From contig LCCS01000010.1 in NCBI GenBank assembly GCA_000998045.1, positions 1 through 32,338 of the forward strand: a stretch of DNA of 32,338 bases, written 5' to 3'. The notes beneath the pieces are model-generated. The model was not told where the DNA came from, ran no database searches, and saw only the letters and a program-made list of their open reading frames with translations. The position numbers were made by a program, and so were the translations under genes. Positions 23,695 to 31,330 of this stretch are shown one piece after another. How positions within the stretch are numbered: the first letter of the stretch is position 1; each line of letters starts with the position of its first letter. The stretch is from Parcubacteria group bacterium GW2011_GWD2_42_14. GTDB taxonomy: Bacteria; Patescibacteriota; Minisyncoccia; Phycocordibacterales; UBA12088.

Positions 23695-24390
23695 ATGACA
23701 TTAGATTATTCAAAACATAAAAATATTTTGTTGAGAATTTTGAAAGATATCTATTCTGACACTTCTATAGCTCCCTACTTAGGATTTAAAGGTGGTACAG
23801 CAGCAATGATGTTTTATGATTTACCTAGAAATTCTGTTGATTTAGACCTTGATTTATTAGACGACACAAAGGAAAAGATAGTTTTTGATAAAATTAACAA
23901 AATTATATCTACCTATGGGGAAATTACTGATTCAAGTATACAAAAACATAATTTGAGGAATGTTATTTCTCATGATCCAAAAGCTCAAAATATTAAGGTC
24001 GAGGTGAATCGCAGACAGTTCGGATCAAAATATGAGATGAAAACTTTGCTTGGTATTTCGATGCTCGTCATGGTTCAAGAAGATATGTTTGCCCATAAGT
24101 TAATGGCGATGCTTGAGAGAATAGGTAAAACTAGTAGAGATATTTTTGATGTACGTTACTTTGCTGAAAATAACTGGCCGATAAACAGAAAGATTGTAGA
24201 GGAAAGATCAGGAGTTTCTTTTAAGGAGGCTTTAAAAAAATGCATTAACAAGCTTGAAAAAGTTGATAATAGACACATTTTAGATGGTCTTGGAGAATTA
24301 CTCACTGATTCACAAAAAGATTCTAACCGAACAAAATTAAAAAGTGATACGATTTTTTTATTGAAAATGATGCTTGGTAACGAGAAATAG
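23695..24390 (+). CDS. AbiEii-like nucleotidyltransferase toxin
   Basis: The protein has the AbiEii/MenT nucleotidyltransferase core: GFKGGTAAMMFYDLPRNSVDLDLDLL (GG plus DLDLD metal site) and the downstream EDMFAHKLMAMLERIGKTSRDIFDVRYF motif. Such toxins modify RNA or proteins with nucleotides and stop growth, giving abortive phage infection. A GTG start directly after the antitoxin stop (23683) is possible, but AGGTGA at 23681-23686 lies 8 nt before the ATG at 23695, so I use that start (231 aa). No catalytic residue appears lost. Confidence 0.85.
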   Translation: MTLDYSKHKNILLRILKDIYSDTSIAPYLGFKGGTAAMMFYDLPRNSVDLDLDLLDDTKEKIVFDKINKIISTYGEITDSSIQKHNLRNVISHDPKAQNIKVEVNRRQFGSKYEMKTLLGISMLVMVQEDMFAHKLMAMLERIGKTSRDIFDVRYFAENNWPINRKIVEERSGVSFKEALKKCINKLEKVDNRHILDGLGELLTDSQKDSNRTKLKSDTIFLLKMMLGNEK

Positions 24391-24515
24391 TCCATAGCAA
24401 AGTTTGAAAAAGGAAAAAAATGGCACCCTTCAAATTTAATAAACAACACCTTGTTACGCAAGAATTACGAAATCCGTTTTAAACTCACACCTGACTGTGT
24501 AGAACCTTACTTTTT

Positions 24516-26432
24516 CTATCGGACTTCCCACCCCGAATGGCTCTGAATATTCTCCGTAATCTTCGCCATAATTGCGTTTATTTCAACATCAGTGAGCGTC
24601 TTCTCATATGACTGAAAAACAAGGTGCCACGCGTATGAAATCTTTTCATCCTTTTCGAACTCGTCAAACTGTGTGTGGCGAACAAGTAGTTCTGTAGCAT
24701 CCTTCATAATACTAGCTAACACTTCTTCACTCGACACCGCCTTGGGTACCCATACGGAAATATCTCGCAACACAAACGGGTATGAGGACCATCGCGTATA
24801 TCGAGCATGAGTGTTCCATGACAACCCCGACTCATATGCTTCGACATCCGGAAGTAGCGCAAATATATTTTTAAGCGATATTTCAAATATGCCATCCTCG
24901 AGTACAACTTTCTCTGGAGAACCTACCATTTCAAGTACTTTCTCGATGTCACTTTGTAGGATGCCATCAATAACGCGTTGTTTTCCAGACACCGCCCTGC
25001 CCCCTATAGCAAGTGAAATTTCTTCACCTTCCGTTGTGAATACGGTGCCTAGCTCAAACAACTTAACAGCCTCAAGACTGAGGAGTGGCGCGTTTTGTAC
25101 ATTGAGTTCAAGTGCTTTAAGAAGCCCATCAGCAATATTCCTGCGCATAAAGGCCTTGTCAGATGCCAAAGGGTTGAGGAGCTCCACTTCACCACGCTCA
25201 GCAAGTGTGTAGGTAAGCACTTCTGAGTATCCCATATCTAAGAGTGTTTTTTGAATCTTCTCAATGTAGTATTGATTTTTATTGACCGGAGGTTTCGATG
25301 ATAGCGTCGGTACCATCTGAGAAGAAATATTACTGTAACCGTACACGCGTCCTATTTCTTCGATGATTGCTTCTTTGATTGTCACGTCTGACCTCTCCCA
25401 AGCACTCGTCACGGCAAATTCTTCAGCATCACGAGAAAACTCCCATTCAAATCGTACCAGGATACCCTCTACGTCGGTTACTGAGAGGTTAGTGCCAAGA
25501 AGGGAATTTATTTCGGATAGTGTTACCGTAACAGGAATACGTTCTCCAACTCCAGTAAACTCATCAATGACTCCCACAAGCTCTCCTTCCGAAACGTCCT
25601 CGATAAGTCTAATGAGATCACGCATAGCAAATGCAGGTAAGAGCGGAGAAGGCTCGTTTTGAAAACGCACCGATGCATCAGTAGCAAGTTTAAGTTCGTT
25701 TGAAGTCTTACGAACATTTACAAAATTGAAATTTGCTGACTCGAGGATAACGTCCACGGTACCTTCCGTAACTTCCGCAACCTTTCCACCCTTGATACCT
25801 GCTAGAGCAAGTGGTAGACCAGAGACACCGTCAGCTATGAGCTGGTGTGTATCACCAAGGGTATAGGTGTCCCCTGTGAGGGTAGTAATCTCTTCTCCCT
25901 TTTTTGACAATCGTACCGATAGGTGACGGGTACCTTCCTCATCTGTAGCGAGGAGTGAGTAATCAAAAGCATGGAGTGGTTGCCCTACGTCATGCATAAC
26001 GTAATTGGTGGCATCGACGATGTTATTGATAGACTTCTGTCCAAGTGTTTTTAGGGCTTTTTGCAACCATGGAGGTGAAGGCTCTACTCGCACTCCGCGT
26101 ATAAGTGCGGCCATGTAGCGTGGGCATAATGCGTTGTTTTCGACAGAGACTTTTGTATGTGTGAGAGGTTTCCAAGCTGGGAGCGTGTCTCGTAGGGGGT
26201 CGCTTTTAAGTGGTATTGAGAGAAGTGTCGAGATCTCACGAGCAATCCCTCGATGTGACAAACAATCAGAAGAACGGTTCGGAAGTATGTCTACGTCAAT
26301 AACCCAATCATCTTCAACCTGTGTCACTTCTTCTACTTCAAACGAGTGAAAGGTAAACAAGTCTGCAAGCTCTTGCGCGCTAGGTAGTGTGCTATCAAAA
26401 TATTTTTGGAGCCAATTGCGTGAAATCTTCAT
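24516..26432 (-). CDS. pheT: phenylalanyl-tRNA synthetase beta subunit, minimal form
   Basis: PheT forms the heterotetramer with PheS. I start at MKISRNWLQKYF (26432), one base after the pheS stop, giving 638 aa against roughly 790 in typical bacteria. After the first strand the sequence passes straight from FHSFEVEEV to DWVIDVDILPNRSSDCLSHRGIAREI, so the EMAPII-like tRNA-binding domain is missing. The B3/B4 editing region (ALIRGVRVEP, NNIVDATNYVMHDVGQPLHAFDY), B5 and catalytic-like regions are present, and the C-terminal FDX-ACB anticodon-binding domain (RWSSYPFVLRDISVWVP onwards) is intact. Confidence 0.95.
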   Translation of the reverse strand: MKISRNWLQKYFDSTLPSAQELADLFTFHSFEVEEVTQVEDDWVIDVDILPNRSSDCLSHRGIAREISTLLSIPLKSDPLRDTLPAWKPLTHTKVSVENNALCPRYMAALIRGVRVEPSPPWLQKALKTLGQKSINNIVDATNYVMHDVGQPLHAFDYSLLATDEEGTRHLSVRLSKKGEEITTLTGDTYTLGDTHQLIADGVSGLPLALAGIKGGKVAEVTEGTVDVILESANFNFVNVRKTSNELKLATDASVRFQNEPSPLLPAFAMRDLIRLIEDVSEGELVGVIDEFTGVGERIPVTVTLSEINSLLGTNLSVTDVEGILVRFEWEFSRDAEEFAVTSAWERSDVTIKEAIIEEIGRVYGYSNISSQMVPTLSSKPPVNKNQYYIEKIQKTLLDMGYSEVLTYTLAERGEVELLNPLASDKAFMRRNIADGLLKALELNVQNAPLLSLEAVKLFELGTVFTTEGEEISLAIGGRAVSGKQRVIDGILQSDIEKVLEMVGSPEKVVLEDGIFEISLKNIFALLPDVEAYESGLSWNTHARYTRWSSYPFVLRDISVWVPKAVSSEEVLASIMKDATELLVRHTQFDEFEKDEKISYAWHLVFQSYEKTLTDVEINAIMAKITENIQSHSGWEVR

Positions 26433-26433
26433 A

Positions 26434-27132
26434 TTAAAATTGATGCGTAAATCGTAAATCGCCTGTGTGGAAAAATCGCACATCATCTATTTCCGCCCCT
26501 ATCATGAGCAGTCGCTCAATACCTCCACCAAACGCAAATCCCGAATATTTTTCCGGATTGATTCCTCCCGCTTTAAGCACATTGGGGTGCACCATACCTG
26601 CCCCAAGTACTTCTACCCAAGCAGTGCTACCGTCTTTTTTCTTGAGGAGCATGTCCACCTCCACCCCCGGCTCGACGAAGGGAAAGAATCCTGGGCGGAA
26701 TCGAACGGTCACCTCGCGCTCATAAAACTTGGTGAAGAAATACTCTAGGAGACCTTTGAGCTGTGCAAGAGATGCATGTTCATCTACCACCAAGCCCTCA
26801 ACTTGGTAGAATTGAGCCTCGTGCGTCGCGTCTGTCGCTTCATTACGAAATACACGTCCAGGAGAAATAATGCGTATAGGAGGCTCGTGTGACTCCATAT
26901 AGCGCACCTGTACAGTACTTGTATGTGTACGCAACACTGTTTCTTCCCTTCCACGTACCCAAAAGGTGTCCTGCATGTCTCGTGCGGGATGGTCTCGTGG
27001 TACGTTTAGTGCGTCGAAATTGTAGTACTCACTTTCAATAAGGGGGCCTTCAGCAAACTCAAATCCAAGCTCGTTAAAAATTGCGTTAATCCTAGATATG
27101 GCTATAGATATTGGATGTAGGTGACCTTTCAT
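26434..27132 (-). CDS. pheS: phenylalanyl-tRNA synthetase alpha subunit, minimal form
   Basis: The 232-aa class II catalytic subunit has motif 2 (GRVFRNEATDATHEAQFYQVEG) and motif 3 (FAFGGGIERLLMI). It begins at GHLHPISIAISRI, which in ordinary PheS (about 340 aa) comes after an N-terminal coiled-coil domain that contacts tRNA. I see no ATG, GTG or TTG in frame just upstream, so the coiled coil is truly absent. Together with the reduced PheT this is a minimal PheRS. TATACT lies 8 nt before the ATG. The pheT start follows the pheS stop by one base. Confidence 0.95.
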   Translation of the reverse strand: MKGHLHPISIAISRINAIFNELGFEFAEGPLIESEYYNFDALNVPRDHPARDMQDTFWVRGREETVLRTHTSTVQVRYMESHEPPIRIISPGRVFRNEATDATHEAQFYQVEGLVVDEHASLAQLKGLLEYFFTKFYEREVTVRFRPGFFPFVEPGVEVDMLLKKKDGSTAWVEVLGAGMVHPNVLKAGGINPEKYSGFAFGGGIERLLMIGAEIDDVRFFHTGDLRFTHQF

Positions 27133-27149
27133 GCTTTTGCAGTATACAT

Positions 27150-27314
27150 CATGAAGTTTAAAGTTAAAAGTTCGAAGTTGAATGTTAAAAGTTAAATGTT
27201 AAAAGTTGAAAAAAAGGATATCCACCTACCCGCTGACAAGCTGTGCTTCGCGCGTGCAGAGCACAAAAGCTCGCGTAGCGAGCTACTTTCAACTTTTAAC
27301 ATTCAACTTTAAAC
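27150..27314. repeat. heptad arrays as inverted arms between pheS and the PEGA gene
   Basis: A run of AGTTAAA/AGTTGAA heptads (about 27150-27210) and its complement (about 27282-27314) flank two GC-rich hairpins (GTGCT/AGCAC near 27243-27264; AGCTCGC/GCGAGCT near 27268-27284). The right arm abuts the PEGA-gene stop codon. Confidence 0.7.
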
Positions 27315-28301
27315 TTATTTACCAACTCGTCTCAAAATAGCTTTGGCCGTCAAACACCACCAACGTGCCATCATTCTTAAGTCTGAAATCAAGATTTCTC
27401 TCTTCACGAATTGTTTATTGTCTAGCTCAACCACGTACAGTCCCCGCTCACTTAGAACAAGGAGTAAATCATTCCTGTTTGGATAAAACTCATACCTAAG
27501 AATCGGTTCATGCCAGTTAATAGAGAGCCTATCCGCACACGATTCCATACAAAAGAAATACGGTACCGGATCATTGACTCTTCCCCATCCCGCATATATA
27601 TCTCCATTCTCAATCCATGTCACCATTCCCTCACGCTCTCGAACCATTTCTTTCTCACTCAATCGAGACGTACTCGCAAACTCATTCAGCCATTGCGGGA
27701 ACTTCGTTTCAAGTATCGTCGTAGTCGTCGCAGTTCGCACCCCACGGATATACTCATAGGTTGTGGTTGCTACTTCTACTTCGAATTGTTCTTTGTCCTC
27801 TGCAAAGTACTCCGCCAGCTCCACATATTCAGGATTGAGTACTTCTTGCGTGGTGGTAGCATCTTCATCACTGGTCGTAGCCACCTCTGTGTCTGTAAGC
27901 TCAAGCGTCGTACTCGCCCAGATTTGACGCCACGTAAATTCAGTCGGTAACATAAGCACTCGTGCCTCAGTTACTAAGTTTGGCTTTACCAAGAGCACTT
28001 TGACCCAGCTCTGGTATCCATCCCGTTCTACACGTAGTGCGTAGTAGCGATTTGGCAACAAATCCTGAATAAGCGTATTTTTAAGAAAAGCACCATTATT
28101 TTCCAAAAATTCATCATCAATAAAAACAGACGTATTGGCAACATCTGAGTGCAGATAAATGCCACCAGTCTGAATGAGTCCTAGGGCATCGTCCAGACGA
28201 TACCCTTGCGAGTATCCAATCAGGATTGGGGTCAAAACAACAAACAGTGCGAGAAGTACCCAAAGAACTCGAGAGCGGATTTTTCTTGAAAGAGGCTTCA
28301 T
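27315..28301 (-). CDS. PEGA-domain membrane protein, 3' end probably frameshifted
   Basis: The 328-aa protein has a short basic N-terminus, one membrane helix (about 12-30) and a PEGA domain (about 46-118, GGIYLHSDVANTSVFIDDEFL to YQSWVKVLLV), followed by a Thr-rich, protease-like-target linker and a C-terminal beta-propeller-like region (YEFYPNRNDLLLVLSERGLYVVELD). The last 18 residues (MMARWWCLTAKAILRRVGK) do not look natural. In the neighbouring frame the same DNA reads NDGTLVVFDGQSYFETSW-stop, a much better beta-strand ending. A lost A in the run near 27375 would explain it. The GT2 gene is 1 bp upstream. Confidence 0.75.
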   Translation of the reverse strand: MKPLSRKIRSRVLWVLLALFVVLTPILIGYSQGYRLDDALGLIQTGGIYLHSDVANTSVFIDDEFLENNGAFLKNTLIQDLLPNRYYALRVERDGYQSWVKVLLVKPNLVTEARVLMLPTEFTWRQIWASTTLELTDTEVATTSDEDATTTQEVLNPEYVELAEYFAEDKEQFEVEVATTTYEYIRGVRTATTTTILETKFPQWLNEFASTSRLSEKEMVREREGMVTWIENGDIYAGWGRVNDPVPYFFCMESCADRLSINWHEPILRYEFYPNRNDLLLVLSERGLYVVELDNKQFVKREILISDLRMMARWWCLTAKAILRRVGK

Positions 28302-28302
28302 A

Positions 28303-29874
28303 CTATTTTTTTAGATCACGATGCTTTGGGGTCACCCAGAATTCACCGACATACTTCCCAAATGCAAGCCTCGTTTGCGCATGTATGCCTGGGATGGCAC
28401 CAAAGATTACTATGGTAAATGGTACAAGTAACCACTGCGCCCCCGCAAAGAAGTACTTCCGTTTACGATTGGGGTAATCAAGGGGTAATTGTGGCATAAA
28501 TGAAAATGCTACAGCCATAGCAAGTACGAGGCCAAGCATAGCTGCTAACATAAGATTCCGAGTGATATACGGAAGGTTGTAAGAAAGTACCGTATCGCGA
28601 AACGCATCGCCCCCCAATACAAGTGGCAACCACCCCAAGAGTAGTATCAATAACGGATGTGTCGCGAGCGACCACCACCCTTCAAGCTGTACCATGGTAT
28701 GGTACACACGTTTCTTGAGAGGAATTGCTTTATTTTTTATAAAACCAAAAAGCATGTACGGAACATTCTCTACACCCCACAACCAGCGAAACTGTTGTCT
28801 ATAAATATTCTTGAGCGTCATCCATGTAGTAGGAGCTGTGGTCGCATCCATAGACACAGGATAGCTTATCGCAACAGTCGAGTAGTCACCATTGTTCGCT
28901 AGGTACAGATTCCAGAAAATTCGGGAATCATCTGAAATCATATTTTTTTGCCAAAAACCAACCTCATTAAGTGCCTTAAAAGAAATAGCATGCGATGAAA
29001 ATGTGGTAAGTTTTTCTGCGCGCTCCTGCTGAATCATTTGCCAGAATGTACTTGAGAAGGCGGCAACTCGTGACACTGCAGTCGCTTCCCAAATGTTGTT
29101 GTTATACAGAGGTACAGGCTGAAACGAAGTTTTGTGTGGATTCTCACACGTCAAGAAATACCACGTCAAGCAAAGAAAATATTGTGGCAAAATAACCGTA
29201 TCAATATCAAATGCAGATACGATAATATCTTCATACGGAATATGTTCCGGATTGATGTAATTTTTCTTTACCTCCTCTGCTGCAAATGTGATATTCGGAC
29301 CCTTCCCTTTAATCTCACCACCCTTACCTTCAGGGTGAATGGCAACAGTAATATGCCCAAACTGGCTTTCATACTTCTCCTTCATCCGATGTGCAATACT
29401 GACCGCCTCTTTCCCTGCACGTTCCTCAGCGGCAAGCGCAAGGATGATATGTGATTTGTCGTACGTTGATGCCAAGATTGACTGTATGGCTGCTTCGACC
29501 ATATCCTCAGGCTCTTTGTAAAAGGGTAAAATGACAAGATGGTAAATATGCTCGTACTTAAGAGTACCAATCTTTTCACCCCAATCTACCTGCATGTTGT
29601 GTTTAAGCCTTCTCCAGTTATATCGCTGATGCATGGAGAGGTAGAACGTCTTAAGAAGCCAATATAAATCAAAGGCAATAATAAGATACGCTGCTATGGT
29701 GGGACGGTAGATTGAGAGACCAATAATAGCAAGTATGGTTGACCACGAAATAAGTGCCGGCACCATTTCAAGAGCTCTATATAACACACGATCAGACCCC
29801 TTTAAATCGCGGGCATGCGCTACATGGAAATATGGATTTTGCGCGTATGATTTAAGCGTCTGATTTTTATTCAT
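28303..29874 (-). CDS. membrane glycosyltransferase family 2
   Basis: This 523-aa enzyme is a processive GT2 like cellulose or hyaluronan synthases. Two N-terminal membrane helices (about 40-58 and 61-80) precede the cytoplasmic GT-A domain: Asp223-x-Asp225 (AFDIDTV), the SDDS site (314-317) and the acceptor-side QQFRW motif (360-364). About four C-terminal helices follow. It probably builds a surface polysaccharide. It heads a two-gene unit with the PEGA protein (1-bp gap), and repeat copy 3 lies just upstream, its small open frame ending in TAATG so that stop and start overlap. Confidence 0.9.
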   Translation of the reverse strand: MNKNQTLKSYAQNPYFHVAHARDLKGSDRVLYRALEMVPALISWSTILAIIGLSIYRPTIAAYLIIAFDLYWLLKTFYLSMHQRYNWRRLKHNMQVDWGEKIGTLKYEHIYHLVILPFYKEPEDMVEAAIQSILASTYDKSHIILALAAEERAGKEAVSIAHRMKEKYESQFGHITVAIHPEGKGGEIKGKGPNITFAAEEVKKNYINPEHIPYEDIIVSAFDIDTVILPQYFLCLTWYFLTCENPHKTSFQPVPLYNNNIWEATAVSRVAAFSSTFWQMIQQERAEKLTTFSSHAISFKALNEVGFWQKNMISDDSRIFWNLYLANNGDYSTVAISYPVSMDATTAPTTWMTLKNIYRQQFRWLWGVENVPYMLFGFIKNKAIPLKKRVYHTMVQLEGWWSLATHPLLILLLGWLPLVLGGDAFRDTVLSYNLPYITRNLMLAAMLGLVLAMAVAFSFMPQLPLDYPNRKRKYFFAGAQWLLVPFTIVIFGAIPGIHAQTRLAFGKYVGEFWVTPKHRDLKK

Positions 29875-29895
29875 TATTTAGGGTTGCTTGTGTAA

Positions 29896-30008
29896 GACTT
29901 ACGGAAACGGCGTCCTTCTTCGTTGCCCTGCATAAAATGTCTCTCGTAGTATTGTTCATACAACTCGTTCCATTTTACTTGGGCGAACTGCATCCGTTTG
30001 CGTAAGTC
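29896..30008 (-). repeat. structured dispersed repeat, copy 3
   Basis: The outer stem pairs 29896-29910 with 29994-30008 (14 of 15). The inner stem pairs GCCC and TAAAATG with CATTTTA and GGGC (29925-29928, 29933-29939; 29971-29977, 29981-29984). The inner arms differ from copy 2 at paired positions. The minus-strand frame through it is open for 39 codons (MQFAQVKWNELYEQYYERHF onward) up to the GT2 start, but the same frame has stops in copy 1. Confidence 0.85.
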
Positions 30009-30047
30009 CTATATTTATTGAAAGGTGTTTTTTTGCTTTTTTTATAC

Positions 30048-30121
30048 TTATCACGCTAGAGCCGAAGGCGAGATTAAAACTCGCGACCTACCCAACTTTA
30101 TATAAAAGCCAAGGCGGTTGC
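30048..30121 (-). pseudogene. decayed partial tRNA-Thr copy
   Basis: It repeats the 3' half and 3' flank of the tRNA-Thr at 30161: the T-arm and acceptor half are near-identical (CGCTAGAGCCGAAGGCGAGA shared), as is AAGGCGGTTGC from the anticodon region. The T-loop is altered (TTTTAAT in place of TTCGAGT), the anticodon stem-loop is replaced by an AT-rich insert, and the 5' half is missing. It cannot fold as a tRNA. The offset to the intact gene is about 100 bp. Confidence 0.75.
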
Positions 30122-30160
30122 CTTTCAGCGTTTCAATATACTTATTTATTATCACGCTAG

Positions 30161-30233
30161 AGCCGAAGGCGAGACTCGAACTCGCGACCTACCGCTTACA
30201 AGGCGGTTGCTCTACCAACTGAGCTACTTCGGC
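30161..30233 (-). tRNA. tRNA-Thr (UGU)
   Basis: The cloverleaf is complete: acceptor GCCGAAG/CTTCGGC, D-arm starting TAGCTC, anticodon stem ACCGC/GCGGT with loop CTTGTAA (anticodon TGT), and T-arm GCGAG/CTCGC with loop TTCGAGT. The discriminator is U73 and the CCA end is not encoded, so it is added after transcription. It reads ACA codons and is the substrate of the ThrRS in this window. Confidence 0.93.
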
Positions 30234-30301
30234 TCTAACGTGACACGTAACAGTATATTCACCCAACCTACACAAAGAACAAATATTATAAATTCCACTC
30301 A

Positions 30302-30664
30302 TCACATCCCTACCCCATCTCCACGTTCAATACTTTCATGAGCTGTTTTTCTTTTTTCACTTTTCTTTTTTTTTCGAAATGAACGTAAAAAAAGTGTACC
30401 CTTTTCAAGACGATTTTCAATGAAACGTACAAATAACAAGGCTACATAAGTCATCATATGTAGTCCGTTTAAAAATACATCCTTGTGAACATATTCTATA
30501 CCATACTTCAGTCCCGCAACAAGATTGTGGTTTGTTCTATCTGTCGTCTGATCCAAGTAGAGTCGTGTTGTTTCGAATACCCGTTCACCTCGAATATACT
30601 CAAAATGTTTTAAACCCAAACTTAAAACAAGTAACGTTGCAGATACTAACAAAAGTATGGTCAT
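30302..30664 (-). CDS. small membrane protein, 120 aa
   Basis: I do not recognise a family. The N-terminus is a membrane helix (about 2-18), a second hydrophobic helix lies at about 64-84, and the C-terminus is very basic (RSFRKKKKSEKRK). It follows tsf by 18 bp in the same direction, so it is probably co-transcribed with rpsB-tsf. It might associate with nucleic acid or ribosomes through the basic tail, but that is only a guess. Confidence 0.55.
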   Translation of the reverse strand: MTILLLVSATLLVLSLGLKHFEYIRGERVFETTRLYLDQTTDRTNHNLVAGLKYGIEYVHKDVFLNGLHMMTYVALLFVRFIENRLEKGTLFLRSFRKKKKSEKRKTAHESIERGDGVGM

Positions 30665-30681
30665 ACAATTAGGCAGTAGCT

Positions 30682-31269
30682 CTAGCGGTTAACACTAAAG
30701 CGGGTGTACTCAGAAATTTCAATGCGCTCTCCAAATTTCTGCGTTGCTTGCTCAACAAGATTAGTGATAGTGAGCGAAGGGTCTTTTATATACTGTTGTT
30801 CAAGAAGTACTTGTTCCTCCAAGTAACTGTTTAGTTTCCCTTCAACAATAGCTTCTCTTTTGTCTGCTGGCTTTTCCTTCGCCTCATCCTCAAAGAGTTG
30901 TCGGGCCTTTGCAATGTCTTCTTCTTTTACCTGAGTTCGAGAAATGAATTTTGGGTTTGTAGCTGTAGCATGCATGGCGATATTTCTAGCCAAAGCTATA
31001 AATTCTGCATTTTTTGCAACGAAATCAGTTTCGCATGAGAGAAGGACTAAAGCACCAACATCGAGCGACGCATGCACGTATGCTTGTACAACGCCCGCTC
31101 CAAGTGTTCGTTCTGATTTTTTGGCAGCAGCGGAACTTGATTTTTTTCTAAGCACAATAAGTGCTTTCTCCATGTCGCCCTCAGTCTGTACAAGTGCATT
31201 TTTGCAATCCATCACCGAGAGCCCCGTGTGTGCCCTAAGCTTTTTTATATCTTCTGTTGTGACTTCCAT
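30682..31269 (-). CDS. tsf: elongation factor Ts
   Basis: EF-Ts recycles EF-Tu by exchanging GDP for GTP. The 195-aa protein shows the N-terminal TGLSVMDCKNAL helix motif (UBA-like), the core SCETDFVAKNAEF motif and a final subdomain. It is one of the short forms (about 195 aa, versus 283 in E. coli). It is 61 bp downstream of rpsB, the classic rpsB-tsf pair. Confidence 0.95.
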   Translation of the reverse strand: MEVTTEDIKKLRAHTGLSVMDCKNALVQTEGDMEKALIVLRKKSSSAAAKKSERTLGAGVVQAYVHASLDVGALVLLSCETDFVAKNAEFIALARNIAMHATATNPKFISRTQVKEEDIAKARQLFEDEAKEKPADKREAIVEGKLNSYLEEQVLLEQQYIKDPSLTITNLVEQATQKFGERIEISEYTRFSVNR

Positions 31270-31330
31270 AAGAAAAAAATTAGTTTACAAAAATAAACGC
31301 GCACGTATTTACGATAGAACGTAGTGTTCT

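Larger units (their letters stand above)
29875..30301. other. non-coding interval with repeat and tRNA
   Basis: It holds repeat copy 3, the decayed tRNA copy, the tRNA-Thr gene and T-rich runs at about 30026-30042. No protein gene is supported. Confidence 0.6.

Noticed and set aside
27150-27314. CRISPR array
   Set aside because: The repeat units are 7 nt, without spacers of constant length, and no cas genes are present.
29875-29990. Small protein gene inside repeat copy 3 (about 39 codons, ending TAATG at the GT2 start)
   Set aside because: The equivalent frame has two stops in copy 1 and a 4-nt frame-shifting difference in copy 2. Stem pairing, not the protein, is conserved.
30048-30121. 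Second functional tRNA, possibly with an intron
   Set aside because: The 5' half and D-arm are missing and the T-loop is altered, so it cannot form a tRNA.
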